56,958 nucleotides of DNA from an uncultured Collinsella sp. (GTDB taxonomy: Bacteria > Actinomycetota > Coriobacteriia > Coriobacteriales > Coriobacteriaceae): assembly GCA_937997605.1 (NCBI GenBank), contig CALLFD010000157.1:1-56958 (forward strand), in the 5' to 3' direction. Every line of letters starts with the position of its first letter. The first letter of the stretch is position 1. The position numbers and the translations under genes are program-made. The notes beneath the pieces were generated by a model. That model was not told where the DNA came from and did no database searches. It was given only the letters and a program-made list of their open reading frames with translations. This document shows positions 11,791 to 21,045 of the stretch, in pieces.

Positions 11791-12440
11791 CTAAGCCCGT
11801 AACGTAGATGTGCAAACTTCCGAAACGCCTTGCGCGGCATAGTGCGTATAAACTTCGTCAACCGCCTCAGAAATATCTGAGTATCGCGCCGGGTCAAAAG
11901 CATACGATGTCGCAGCTATACCCTGCACCCATTCGGAACGCGGATTAATTGAATAGCCACACAGCATCATCATACATGCATCTAGACCTGATTTCCCAAG
12001 TATCCGACGTATTGATGAGAGCATCGCGGGTCGCCCCTGCACCATCGTCGTCACCCCTATTAACAGTATTTACCGTTTTTCTCTAAATGCGTATCGCCAC
12101 CCTTAAGAATACGAAGTGTTTTATCCAGACCCGATTGCCCTCCATCTCAAACGAAGGGATAAGGAATCTCATCCGGAATCGGCAGTAACGGAGGATTCAC
12201 AACGACAAGCGAAAAACATGAGTCATCTCTCAGAGGGGAGTAAAGGCTCCCCTCAAGCACCCTAGTTTCGTCATCCAAAGAGTTGATGGCAGTGTTTTTC
12301 TTACAAAGGTCGACAACAAAAGGGTTGATTTCTACAGATGTTACATCCATGCCACAGTTGGTAAGTATCAGGCCCTGTATTCTGGGGCCAGAACACAAAT
12401 CGAGAGCCTTCCGTGCGCTCTGCGGTGTAAGGCGCCAATC
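11791..12440 (-). pseudogene. Degraded SAM-dependent methyltransferase
   Basis: Read on the minus strand, the upstream part gives LTPQSARKALDLCSGPRIQG, then DVTSVEINP and VVVNPPLLPIP. These are the SAM-binding and NPP(L/Y) motifs of a PrmC/HemK-like class I methyltransferase. A TGA interrupts the frame just after PYPFV at 12147. Coding continues in the same frame (DGGQSGLDKTLRILK) and then shifts frame near 12065 before the C-terminal part (TTMVQGRPAML to EVYTHYAAQG). A further TGA precedes the N-terminal part near 12440. With at least two stops and one frameshift it is inactive. It lies inside the repeat-bracketed insertion and may be a lost tailoring enzyme or an unrelated passenger. Confidence 0.7.
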
Positions 12441-12634
12441 TCAGCAAATCTGTCCCACAATACTGCGCTGAAGAACAAGACGGAACCCCTGAGCCAAACT
12501 CCCCTATACCTTATTAAGGCTAAGACAGGCAAGTTCACGCACCCGGCATATTCCAGAATAACATCCTATTGTTTTAGATGCTCTACAAGCATGAACAGCC
12601 GCGAATCGGAAAGATCTTCTAGTTCCGCCCCGAC
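12441..12634. other. Right junction of insertion
   Basis: Short stretch between the methyltransferase remnant and repeat copy B. No gene or promoter is recognised. Sequence similarity to the left junction begins abruptly at 12635. Confidence 0.4.
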
Positions 12635-13165
12635 TGACCGCCAAGGGCCAAAATGGCCCCTCCATCCCCGGGCGACTGGCTCTGGCGCGCCGAGGAGTGT
12701 CCCCAAGTGCCGGCAGAAAAGAAACGTCCCTATCTGCCGGCTAGAGGGCACCGAAGAGGATGGCGTAGGTAGTGGATTCGCCGAGCTTGAGCTCGTCGCC
12801 GGGATTGAGTTGGGCGGAACGGCCGGGCTCGACCTGAATGCAGACGCGCGTGGCCCCGTTTACCACCACGGTTCCGTTGGTGGACGACAAGTCCTCGACG
12901 TGCCAGATATTTTGAGCATCGCACCAGATATGGGCATGGCGGGCCGAGACATCGTCGCCGACGTCGGTAATATCGCCCTCACCAGTGGCCAGCGCGCCAA
13001 TCTCAACACCCTGCTCACTCGGCTGAATCCAGCGCGGGGCGCTCACGACAAAACTGTTTTGCACGCGCAGCAAGCCCAAGGGGTGCGCCGGGGCGGGTTC
13101 GCGTTCGCCCGCGGTCATCGACATGCCAAGCGGACGCGGCGTGGATGTGCCTCCGCCACAGGTCG
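12635..13165. repeat. Direct repeat B of FHA gene 3' end
   Basis: Counterpart of 5890-6420 in the same orientation. It includes the REP-like hairpin at 12709-12741 and the last ~140 codons of the intact FHA gene. Confidence 0.9.
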
Positions 13166-13679
13166 CGCGCGCGTAGTCGATGGCATAGTTCACCGAGGAC
13201 CGCACATCCGCCGAACAACCGACGGCGACAAACAGCACCAGCACGGCCTCGGCGCGCTCGGCGGGCATGAGTTCCGCCGCCTGGGACAGGCGATCGAGCG
13301 CGTTGCGATAGAGATTCGTGTCCTGGTGGCACTCTTCGAGCGCGCGCACCATCGGTTCACCTGCAGGACCGCACACCATATTGATTACAGCCGTGGAGTC
13401 CATGGGATTGCACTGGCGCAGGGCCAGTTGCGACATAATACGCGCAGCCGAGGTACCGTATTCGGCAAAGTAGCGCTGCTGAAGCGTGCCGACCGGCGCG
13501 CGAACGATAAAGCGGGAAACCCAAGAGCGATCGGCGGCTCGGCTCTGCGGGCTGCGGCCGTCGGCGAGCGGACGGGACGAAAGCACCAAGCCGCACAGCT
13601 CGATATGGCTCAGATGCGCCGCGCGCTTAAAGATGTCAAACATGGCCCCGCATGGGGTGAGCTCAACTTGAGATGCCAT
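12741..13679 (-). CDS. FHA-domain protein
   Basis: A 312-residue cytoplasmic protein with a C-terminal forkhead-associated domain (about 215-305), which binds phosphothreonine peptides. The FHA signature is visible as SARHAHIW followed by LSSTNGTVVVNG. The N-terminal 190 residues belong to no family I recognise. The gene follows the kinase gene at 13683 with a three-base gap and is almost certainly co-transcribed with it, so it is a likely phosphorylation-dependent partner of that kinase. Its 3' end is duplicated at 5996-6430 on the far side of the RiPP insertion, while this copy stays complete. The start ATG at 13679 lies just beyond the kinase stop. Confidence 0.85.
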   Translation of the reverse strand: MASQVELTPCGAMFDIFKRAAHLSHIELCGLVLSSRPLADGRSPQSRAADRSWVSRFIVRAPVGTLQQRYFAEYGTSAARIMSQLALRQCNPMDSTAVINMVCGPAGEPMVRALEECHQDTNLYRNALDRLSQAAELMPAERAEAVLVLFVAVGCSADVRSSVNYAIDYARATCGGGTSTPRPLGMSMTAGEREPAPAHPLGLLRVQNSFVVSAPRWIQPSEQGVEIGALATGEGDITDVGDDVSARHAHIWCDAQNIWHVEDLSSTNGTVVVNGATRVCIQVEPGRSAQLNPGDELKLGESTTYAILFGAL

Positions 13680-13682
13680 GAC

Positions 13683-15527
13683 CTAGGCCTCCTTGGTCGT
13701 AGAAATAGAATCGGACGATACTTCGACAGGTCCGCCAAAAGTACGGGCAGCTGCGGCTCCACCGGCAAGCGGAGTCGCCATCTGGGCTTTTGTGCGTCGC
13801 GGTGCCGAAACGGGAAGTTCAAAGGCAAAGCCCATCGCAAGCAAAAACCACGTAAGCGTATAGGTTGCAACCAGAGCGGCAACAAGGCCGCCCGTCACGG
13901 CGCGTTGGGAAAATACGCTACATGCAGCCACAACCAGCACCGGAACCTCGCAGGCAGAAAGCGCAAGCACACCCTGCAGGAAGCCCGAGCGCCGATCGCG
14001 CGCAAGTGCCCCCGCCGCAACGCCGGCTATGCCTGGCAGCGCCAACGCCAGTGCGGCAATAATACCCGGTAGCGGCCCAGACCACACGAGCGATCCCAAA
14101 GTCGCCGTCACGCGAGCGCCCGACGCCAGCAGCGCGGCCGAAACCACGACCACAGCCCAAACCACGCCACAGACGACCGTCGCGCCGACCATCAGCGCGC
14201 GACGAACCGCGCGGCCGGACGCATCCATGGGGCACGGCGTGAGCGGCTCGCCGCGGAGCGAACGACCGACATTTTGCGCATAGTGGTCACAAAACGCCGA
14301 GAGCGCCGCCTCGACCGCCGCCGGCTCGGGACGATCTTTTTGATGGCTGGACAGACAGGCCATCACCACGTCGAACAGCTGGGCATCGACAAACGCCAGC
14401 GCATCGCATAGCTCTTCGGAATCCGGCTCAAGCCCTAGCTGCTGGGCCTGCTCGGCCGCAGCGAGCGCCACATCGGGCTCACGACGAAGCAGCTGAGTCA
14501 AATCACAACCGGGCGCATGGGCACCAATGGGATAGTCGGGCCGTGTGTCCATCTTGAGACGGTAGGGGCTCGCGATGTCGCGCGTCTTTTTGCGCGAACC
14601 CGAGGTGCCCGAAGTGCTCGGCGCGGCTTCGTATGGCGCGACGCCGGCAATGAGCTCGTAAACCGTGCTTGCCGCGGCGTAGACGTCAATCGCCGGTGAC
14701 ATACGCAAAGCGCGCAGGTCGGGAATATCGTCGGTGAGCATCTCGGGCGGGGCATAGGCAACCGTCGCGCGACGCAGCGTGGCATAACGCTCCGTAAACG
14801 ACGCCTTGCCGCCGGTACCGGCCACGGCCGACGCAGGCTCAAGCGCCAGCGACGAGCCAAAGTCGATCAGGCACAGGTCAAAGGTGCCCTCGGCAAGCTG
14901 CCGGTCAAGCGGTAGACGCGCCGTGCGCACCATAATATTAGCGGGCGAGATATCGCGATGGACAAAGCCCTCACCCACCAGGCTCATACGGCAGAGCAGA
15001 TCGAACAGGTCGCGACCCAGACGCGCCGCCACAAGCGGCGACAGGCGTCCGGCATCGTCCACGGCAAGTCGCGAACGCAAGCGGGCAAGCGTCTCGCCCT
15101 CGACCCATTCCATGACAATTGCAGGCACACCGTCGACCTCGCCCCAGCCATAGAGGCGGGGAAAGCCCTTAAGGCCCGAAAGGGCGCGATGGCATTCGTA
15201 TTCCTCGCGAAACGCCGCCTTGAACTTGGCGACCAGCGCCTCGTGAGCGGCATCGTCATCAAACTCATCGCGCGTCGGCAAGATGAGCTGCTTGAGTGCC
15301 ACTGCCTCGCCTTGGGCGTTGACGGCACGCGTCACGCGGCCGATACCGCCACGGCGCATGGTGGCATCGTCGGCAAACAGCATCGTAAAACGACGCAGAT
15401 AGGTAGGCAGTTCGTCCTGACCGAGCGCAATGGCCGGCTCAAACCCGTCGACACGCGCCAGGCGCAGGCCGACCATGGGATCGCGACCGAGCGATTGTGG
15501 TGTGGTAGATGCAAGATCGGTCATCAT
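13683..15527 (-). CDS. Membrane-anchored Ser/Thr protein kinase
   Basis: A 614-residue Hanks-type kinase. The N-terminal catalytic domain shows a glycine loop at about 58-65, the ATP-binding Lys79 in AVALKQ, HRD at 190-192 within HRDISPANI, and DFG at 222-224, so it should be active. About four hydrophobic segments follow from residue 435, placing the kinase domain on the cytoplasmic side of the membrane. There are no PASTA repeats. The gene starts within the stop of the upstream anchored protein (ATGA overlap) and is followed by the FHA gene, giving the unit anchored protein-kinase-FHA reader. The substrate is unknown. Confidence 0.88.
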   Translation of the reverse strand: MMTDLASTTPQSLGRDPMVGLRLARVDGFEPAIALGQDELPTYLRRFTMLFADDATMRRGGIGRVTRAVNAQGEAVALKQLILPTRDEFDDDAAHEALVAKFKAAFREEYECHRALSGLKGFPRLYGWGEVDGVPAIVMEWVEGETLARLRSRLAVDDAGRLSPLVAARLGRDLFDLLCRMSLVGEGFVHRDISPANIMVRTARLPLDRQLAEGTFDLCLIDFGSSLALEPASAVAGTGGKASFTERYATLRRATVAYAPPEMLTDDIPDLRALRMSPAIDVYAAASTVYELIAGVAPYEAAPSTSGTSGSRKKTRDIASPYRLKMDTRPDYPIGAHAPGCDLTQLLRREPDVALAAAEQAQQLGLEPDSEELCDALAFVDAQLFDVVMACLSSHQKDRPEPAAVEAALSAFCDHYAQNVGRSLRGEPLTPCPMDASGRAVRRALMVGATVVCGVVWAVVVVSAALLASGARVTATLGSLVWSGPLPGIIAALALALPGIAGVAAGALARDRRSGFLQGVLALSACEVPVLVVAACSVFSQRAVTGGLVAALVATYTLTWFLLAMGFAFELPVSAPRRTKAQMATPLAGGAAAARTFGGPVEVSSDSISTTKEA

Positions 15528-16429
15528 AGGGCAAGCGCCGCCACGTTATTGTTGAAGTTACCGAGCGCGACGTCATCATCGCCGTAATGGCCGACCCATT
15601 GACATAGGTTGGTGTAACAGCCCCACAGATTGGCATACTGCTGATACCACTTTGACCGGGGCGAGAATGTCTGACGACCGAACTCGGCTCGAATGACAAA
15701 CATCTCCCCGACCAGGCTGTCGCACGGCCTGGGATCTCCCGTAGAGTTATAGGTCGAGACCACGTCATTGGCACGAGAAACATAGCCGTCGAGCATGTTG
15801 TACTTGGTCACAAGCCAACTGTGAATGCTCTCTTCCTCAGCAGCGGAAAGGCCGCCGGAGTTTGCATCGTTGTCAGTGTTGCCGCCCGTCGAGCCGCCGT
15901 TTCCAGGCCCTCCGGTAGAGGAACCCGACCCAGAGCCGCCGCCCGAACTCGATGAATCCGAGCCGGAGCCAGAAGTATCCGAGCTACCGGGCTTTCCGGA
16001 CTGCTGGGCGTCCTGCTCCTTTTGCTGCTCGACCTTATTCACCGTTGCCGCCACGCTATTGTTGGACAATCGATCGATGATCTTGGTGTTGGTGAGCACG
16101 ATGGTTTTGCCATTGGCAAGCGTGACTTCGTTGTCCGGGGCCTCGGCGCCGTCCGCATCGTCGGTGCCAAACACAATATGCCCGACCACACTTGCCCAAG
16201 CATATCCAGTCGTGGTGCCCAGATCGCTTTTGGCCTCATGCCCCACGCGCGGTTCGCGTGCGGCATGCGCCTGCATCATGGACGGCACGGTCATGCCATA
16301 GGCAGAAACGCCAGCTATGACCAGCACCAGCGAGCACGATAGCAGTGCGTACGCCCGCGGCGCCAAGCCCAGTCGGCGTCGTATGCGCACCGCGGCGCCG
16401 CGCTTTGTCTGAGTGCCACCGGGCCGCAT
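15524..16429 (-). CDS. Anchored extracellular protein of unknown function
   Basis: A 301-residue protein with a basic N-terminus, one signal-anchor helix (about 27-46), a Ser/Gly-rich low-complexity linker (about 150-185), and a C-terminal domain with several Trp, Tyr and Cys residues that should lie outside the cell. No family is recognised. The ATG at 16429 is chosen because GGAGGAG lies seven bases upstream; an earlier in-frame start lacks one. It is translationally coupled to the kinase gene, which suggests it is part of the same sensing system, perhaps as sensor or target. Confidence 0.7.
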   Translation of the reverse strand: MRPGGTQTKRGAAVRIRRRLGLAPRAYALLSCSLVLVIAGVSAYGMTVPSMMQAHAAREPRVGHEAKSDLGTTTGYAWASVVGHIVFGTDDADGAEAPDNEVTLANGKTIVLTNTKIIDRLSNNSVAATVNKVEQQKEQDAQQSGKPGSSDTSGSGSDSSSSGGGSGSGSSTGGPGNGGSTGGNTDNDANSGGLSAAEEESIHSWLVTKYNMLDGYVSRANDVVSTYNSTGDPRPCDSLVGEMFVIRAEFGRQTFSPRSKWYQQYANLWGCYTNLCQWVGHYGDDDVALGNFNNNVAALAL

Positions 16430-16444
16430 GCGTTCTCCTCCAAC

Positions 16445-16470
16445 AAAAACACGCCGCTCAGAAGCGGCGC
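16445..16470 (-). terminator. Terminator after recR
   Basis: Seven-base GC arms (452-458 and 463-469 of this kilobase) with a CAGA loop are followed on the minus strand by GTGTTTTT. It lies about 200 bases after the recR stop and only some 20 bases before the start of the anchored-protein gene, so it may also act as an attenuator for that gene. Confidence 0.65.
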
Positions 16471-16674
16471 ATTCATTCAAATCCATATTTGAGTGTATCA
16501 GCGAACCCAAAAGGCTGCGCAACGAATGGGCAAATTAAGGATGCGAGCGGAAGCATCCATGCGATAAGCGGATACGAAGCATCTTTGTTGCACAACAAAC
16601 TCACAGTCGCACGGGGAAATTATGACCACCCCGTGAGTCGCGAGGAAAACATACAGCAGGAGCAGGCTCGCCAC

Positions 16675-17271
16675 CTAAATCGCGCGACGGGCCTCTATGG
16701 CGCGGCCAAGCGTAAGCTCGTCGGCATACTCCAAGTCGCCGCCCACGGGAAGGCCGCTTGCCAGACGCGACACCTCGACGCCCAGCGGCTTGATAGTGCG
16801 GGCCAGGTAGCTCGCCGTGGTCTCGCCCTCAATATTGGGGTTGGTGGCGATGATGACCTCATGGATATCCTCGTGACCCAGACGCGCCAGCAGCTCGCGG
16901 ATGTGCAACTGCTCGGGACCAATCTTGTCCATGGGGCTGATCACGCCGCCCAGCACATGGTACAGGCCATGGTAGCTGCCCGTGCGCTCGATTGCCTGGA
17001 CGTCGCGCGGCTCGCCCACCACGCAAATACGAGTGGTATCGCGCATCGGGTCCTGGCAGATGGAGCACTCGTCGGCCGTGGCGTAGTTAAAGCAACGGCT
17101 GCAAAAGTGGACCTCCTGCTTGACCTCCAGGATGGCCTCGGCCAGGCGGCGGGCCTCCTCGGCATCGGCCTCGAGCAGGTAATAGGCGATGCGCTGGGCC
17201 GACTTGGGACCAATGCCCGGCAGACGGCCCAGCTCATCGAGCAGTTTTTGCAGGCTGTGATTCGCACTCAT
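16675..17271 (-). CDS. recR: Recombination mediator RecR
   Basis: Cytoplasmic DNA repair protein that works with RecO and RecF to load RecA on gapped DNA. The 198-residue length is standard. It shows the N-terminal helix-hairpin-helix (LPGIGPKSAQRIAYY), the zinc finger with C57, C60, C69 and C72, and the Toprim domain with VVGEPRDV and ATNPNIEGE. It follows ybaB by 13 bases, the usual ybaB-recR pairing. Confidence 0.97.
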   Translation of the reverse strand: MSANHSLQKLLDELGRLPGIGPKSAQRIAYYLLEADAEEARRLAEAILEVKQEVHFCSRCFNYATADECSICQDPMRDTTRICVVGEPRDVQAIERTGSYHGLYHVLGGVISPMDKIGPEQLHIRELLARLGHEDIHEVIIATNPNIEGETTASYLARTIKPLGVEVSRLASGLPVGGDLEYADELTLGRAIEARRAI

Positions 17272-17284
17272 ATATATGCGTGTC

Positions 17285-17605
17285 TTAGAACGGCATGCCC
17301 GGGATGTTGAGGCCGCCGGTGATGGCGCCCATCTGCTTGTTGGCGAGCTCGTTGACGCCGCGGACGGCCTCGTTGACGGCAGCCATGATCATGTCCTGCA
17401 GCATATCGACGTCCTCGGGATCGAGGGCATCGGGATCGATGGTGAGGTTGACGAGCTCCATCTCGCCGTTAACGGTCACCTTGACCATGCCGCCGCCGGC
17501 AGAGGCGTCGACGGTCTGGGACTTGAGGTTCTCCTGCGCGGCGGCAAGCTGCTCCTGCATCTTGCGAGCCTGCTTCATCATCTGCTGCATGTTCATACCG
17601 GCCAT
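17285..17605 (-). CDS. ybaB: Nucleoid-associated protein YbaB/EbfC family
   Basis: A 106-residue DNA-binding dimer former. It shows the family's Met/Gln-rich N-terminal helix (MNMQQMMKQARKMQEQL) and the core VKVTVNGEMELVNLTIDP. It normally sits between dnaX and recR. Here recR follows closely, but dnaX is separated from it by a gene on the opposite strand, so it needs its own promoter in 17606-17940. Confidence 0.95.
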   Translation of the reverse strand: MAGMNMQQMMKQARKMQEQLAAAQENLKSQTVDASAGGGMVKVTVNGEMELVNLTIDPDALDPEDVDMLQDMIMAAVNEAVRGVNELANKQMGAITGGLNIPGMPF

Positions 17606-17905
17606 GATGGCTCCTTTACGTGCGGCCGCACGCCGAGCTGCAAGGGCAGCCGGAGCACGGCGGGACTTTCAAACTCAAAAATCGTACCACGGCGCGCGGC
17701 CAGCAAGCGGGGCAGTCACGCTACCTCAGTCGATATACATGTCCTGGAGTGCAAGCCGCACCCGAAGATTATGCAAAGTTGAATAATTCGCATCTGCATA
17801 ATATTGAAAGCTAAATCTTGTAGAGCCGGAATCCGACATTTCATGTGCACCGCTAAAGACCTGCATGCCGATCCGTTGCTCACGGTGACGCGCATGGCAG
17901 CGGGG

Positions 17906-17911
17906 TATAAT
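17906..17911 (+). promoter_or_regulatory. Probable -10 element for small membrane protein gene
   Basis: TATAAT occurs in a GGGGTATAATTTG context 35 bases before the ATG at 17946. A weak GTGACG lies 15 bases upstream as the best -35 candidate. The remaining bases of 17606-17905 show no gene. Confidence 0.45.
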
Positions 17912-17945
17912 TTGATTGCCATAGATAGTAATTTGGAGGTGCCCC

Positions 17946-18419
17946 ATGAATGCCCCCAACGCGCTCCAAAACATCCGCTCAAAACACCCCGTTGCATATG
18001 TGGTTCTCTATCTCTTTGTCGGCTGGGCATTGCTGGTTGTCATCACCCATGCTATAGCCTTTGGAGCAGAACTGCTGGTAGCCAGCTCGGATAAGCCCAT
18101 TGTCAAATGGGAGGCGACCGACGAGTGCGTCGACGGAACCCGAACCGTTTACTACAACAGCCCGTCCCTCTACCAAGAGCTCAAGGTCGAGATTACTAAC
18201 TCCAAGATTGTCGATGCCGAGCTAGGCGACTATTTGACAATCGGAGCAACCGTCGACGCCGAGCAAGTCGAGCACACAGACAGCCATGCGACGTATCGTA
18301 TCGACCTCAACATCCTAGGCCGGCCGTCGCGCACCTGTCTGCTCAAATGCGACATACGCGGCACCACACTACACATGTCCGAAATACAGATGCGCCCGGA
18401 CAAGGGGTCCTCTTCTTGA
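17946..18419 (+). CDS. Small membrane-anchored protein, unknown function
   Basis: A 157-residue protein with one N-terminal membrane helix (about 16-40) and a beta-rich soluble part outside or facing the membrane. No family is recognised, but the layout resembles the DUF4307- or cytochrome-assembly-like anchored domains of actinobacteria. The start has a clear TTGGAGG site. The gene is inserted on the opposite strand inside the normally contiguous dnaX-ybaB-recR order and converges on dnaX with a 21-base gap. Confidence 0.7.
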   Translation: MNAPNALQNIRSKHPVAYVVLYLFVGWALLVVITHAIAFGAELLVASSDKPIVKWEATDECVDGTRTVYYNSPSLYQELKVEITNSKIVDAELGDYLTIGATVDAEQVEHTDSHATYRIDLNILGRPSRTCLLKCDIRGTTLHMSEIQMRPDKGSSS

Positions 18420-18440
18420 GCAGTATACCCGCCCGTACGG

Positions 18441-20930
18441 CTACTCCACCGGCTTGAAGATGGTGGCCTGGCCAAAGACGCTGCGGATGAGGGCCTTGGC
18501 CTCGTCCTCGGTCTGCGGGATGCTCGGGGCTGCGCCCTGATGGCCGAAGGGGCTGCCAGCACCGGGATTGGATTCCCAGGGAGCGGCGGGGACGTCGTCG
18601 TTTGCAGAGGCTGCGGGTGCCACAGCAGCGGCCTTGGTCGCGGACGCCGCACCCGGCACGTCGAACGGGGGCAGATCGTCCCCGCCGGCATCGGCAGCAA
18701 AACCACCGACCATAGCATCGTCGTAGGGCACCTGCTCGGATTCCCATGGCGCAGCCTGCGCAGGCGGCTGAGCCATGGGGACGGACGCGCGCTCGGGCGC
18801 TCGGGGCGCGGGCTCGGTCGGGAGCTTGCCCGTGGCAGGAGCACCGGCAGGGTTGTCGGAGCGCAGCCAGGGGGCTTTGCCCAGGTCAGACGACTTGGGC
18901 GCGGGCGAGACGGGCTTGAGCGCGGGTGTCGGAGCAGCCGGTTTGGGCGCTGCGGGCTTAGGCGCCAACGGGGTCGATGCCGCTACCGGCGCCGCTTGCT
19001 GCTGCGGCGCGCTGGCGCTCGAGGATACAGGGGCCGCCGAGGACACGGGTTGCGGGTCCGCAGATGCCGCAGCCCGTGCAGATGGAGAATGCTCCTCATG
19101 TTGAGGAGCCGGCGTGCCACCCCCATCCAGGACATAGTCGACGGTACGACGACCGAAGACCGCGCAGACCGTCGGCAGGACCACCGATTGCGTGTCAGCG
19201 CGGCCGAGCATCTTGATGGCAAAGGTCGAACCCGCGGGGAACGAGACGGTGAGCTTGGAGCCGTCGTCGGCCGTGGCGCGGGCGTTGAGCAAAAGCCCTG
19301 CGTAGGAAGCCTGACGCGCCTTGACACGCTCGACGACCTCGGCCCATTTGCGCTGCAGCTCTCCGGCATCCTCGACCGCGGGCGTCTCGGCAGCACCGGC
19401 GGCGGCAACCTGGGCGGCATTGTTGGACTGGGGCTTAGGTGCCGGAGCGGTGGCAGGCGCGGGGGCAGCAACGGGCTGAGGCGTCGAAGCCGGCGCAGGC
19501 TGAGGTGCAGGCGCTGCAGACTTGGAAGCTGACACGGACGCAGAACGGGGAGCAGGCTGGGCAGCCGGAACAGCAGCGCCGCGGTCCCAAGGCATGCCAC
19601 CCTGATGCGCGGACGTAGCAGCGGGGGCAGCGGATGCCGCCGGAGCGGCAGCACGGGCGCCCGAAATGAGCGTCGGCTGTTGGGCAGCAGCGGGTACGGA
19701 TGCTGCAGGCGCGGCGGCCTGAGCAGCAGCCACGCTCGCCGGCACGGCGGCATTGGCAACCATGGCCTCCAGGCGTGCCACGCGCTCGGCCAATGCCTCA
19801 ATCGTTATATCAGCCTCGGGACGTGCCAGACGCGTGCAGGCAATCTCGAGCACCAGGCGCACGTCGCTCGCGCCCCTCATCTCCAGTGCGGCATCGTCAA
19901 GCACTGTCAGCACACGGGCCAGGCGGTCGGCAGGATGCTCGCCAAAGGCAGCGGCCTCGGCAGCAAGCGCCTCGGCCTGCTCGGAGCCGCCCTCAAACAA
20001 CTCGGCACGGGCACCGGCAACGCAGGCAACATACACGTCGCGCACGTGCGCCACCAGGTCGCGCGTCAGCTCCAGCAGATCGTTACCTTCCTCGACCTGC
20101 GCGCGAATAAGTCCATACAGCTCGGCAACATCGCGATCGGCAATGGCGCGGGAAAACTCGCCCAGAATCTGGTCCGAAACCTCGCCTAAAAGCGAGCGGG
20201 CGTCGTCCGCATGCACAGAACCGTTGCCAAAGACGCTCAGCTGCTCCAGCGTGGACAACGCGTCGCGCATGCCGCCCTTTGCATGGCGCGCCACGATAGC
20301 CAGCGCCTCGTCGTCGTAATCGAAGCCCTCCTGCTCGCACACGTATGCCAGGCGATGCTCGATATCCTCGTTGCCGATGCGGTGGAAATCGAAGCGCTGG
20401 CAGCGCGAGAGGATGGTCTCCAGAATCTTTTGCGGGTCGGTGGTGCACAGCACAAAAATCACGTGCGCCGGCGGCTCCTCGAGCGTCTTGAGCAGCGCGT
20501 TGAACGCCGCCGTCGTGAGCATGTGGACCTCGTCGATGATATAGATCTTGTACTTGCCGCGCACCGGGGCAAAGTTGACGGAGTTGATGATCTCCTCGCG
20601 CACGTTGTCCACGCCGGTACGGCTTGCAGCATCGAGCTCGTAGACATCCGGGTGGTTGCCCTCGGCGATGAGCTCGCACTCCTCGCAAGTGCCGTCGGGC
20701 ATGCAGCCGCTTGCACCCTCGGCGCGCGCCGCCTCGGCATTGCGGCACAGCAGCGCCTTGGCAAGGATGCGCGCCATGGTGGTCTTGCCCGTGCCGCGCG
20801 GTCCGCAGAACAGGTAGGCGTGGGACAGGCGCCCCTCGGTGATGGCGTGCTCGAGCGTCGAGACGATATGCTGCTGGCCCACCACGGAGTCGAAGGTGAG
20901 CGGGCGATACTTTCGGTACAACGATTCCAT
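18441..20930 (-). CDS. dnaX: DNA polymerase III subunit gamma/tau
   Basis: Clamp-loader ATPase of the replisome. It is 829 residues from the ATG at 20930, which has GGGGGAG upstream and the canonical opening MESLYRKYRP; the open frame continues upstream but that part is not family-like. Walker A GPRGTGKTT is at 43-51. The zinc module cysteines are at about 62, 76, 82 and 85. It also carries the DEVHML Walker B and the LSRCQRFDF sensor segment. Beyond the clamp-loader core there are several hundred residues of Ala/Pro-rich linker, making it longer than the E. coli protein. I did not find an obvious slippage site for making a short gamma form. Confidence 0.96.
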   Translation of the reverse strand: MESLYRKYRPLTFDSVVGQQHIVSTLEHAITEGRLSHAYLFCGPRGTGKTTMARILAKALLCRNAEAARAEGASGCMPDGTCEECELIAEGNHPDVYELDAASRTGVDNVREEIINSVNFAPVRGKYKIYIIDEVHMLTTAAFNALLKTLEEPPAHVIFVLCTTDPQKILETILSRCQRFDFHRIGNEDIEHRLAYVCEQEGFDYDDEALAIVARHAKGGMRDALSTLEQLSVFGNGSVHADDARSLLGEVSDQILGEFSRAIADRDVAELYGLIRAQVEEGNDLLELTRDLVAHVRDVYVACVAGARAELFEGGSEQAEALAAEAAAFGEHPADRLARVLTVLDDAALEMRGASDVRLVLEIACTRLARPEADITIEALAERVARLEAMVANAAVPASVAAAQAAAPAASVPAAAQQPTLISGARAAAPAASAAPAATSAHQGGMPWDRGAAVPAAQPAPRSASVSASKSAAPAPQPAPASTPQPVAAPAPATAPAPKPQSNNAAQVAAAGAAETPAVEDAGELQRKWAEVVERVKARQASYAGLLLNARATADDGSKLTVSFPAGSTFAIKMLGRADTQSVVLPTVCAVFGRRTVDYVLDGGGTPAPQHEEHSPSARAAASADPQPVSSAAPVSSSASAPQQQAAPVAASTPLAPKPAAPKPAAPTPALKPVSPAPKSSDLGKAPWLRSDNPAGAPATGKLPTEPAPRAPERASVPMAQPPAQAAPWESEQVPYDDAMVGGFAADAGGDDLPPFDVPGAASATKAAAVAPAASANDDVPAAPWESNPGAGSPFGHQGAAPSIPQTEDEAKALIRSVFGQATIFKPVE

Positions 20931-21045
20931 GGGTGCTCCCCCGGGTATACTGAGTCTTGTTGCCGCGGCGGCCAAGCGGTCGCACGGCATACTGCATTCA
21001 TAATAACCCGTACGGCGAGCCCGCCGCGATAGGAGTCCAAAGAGC

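Noticed and set aside
12591..14072. Long plus-strand frame over the FHA and kinase genes
   Set aside because: Shadow frame; the minus strand carries clear FHA and kinase domains with proper starts.
20931..21045. tRNA-Ser or SRP RNA next to dnaX
   Set aside because: Such genes often sit there, but no cloverleaf or SRP hairpin can be formed and no GGTTCGAATCC-type arm is present.
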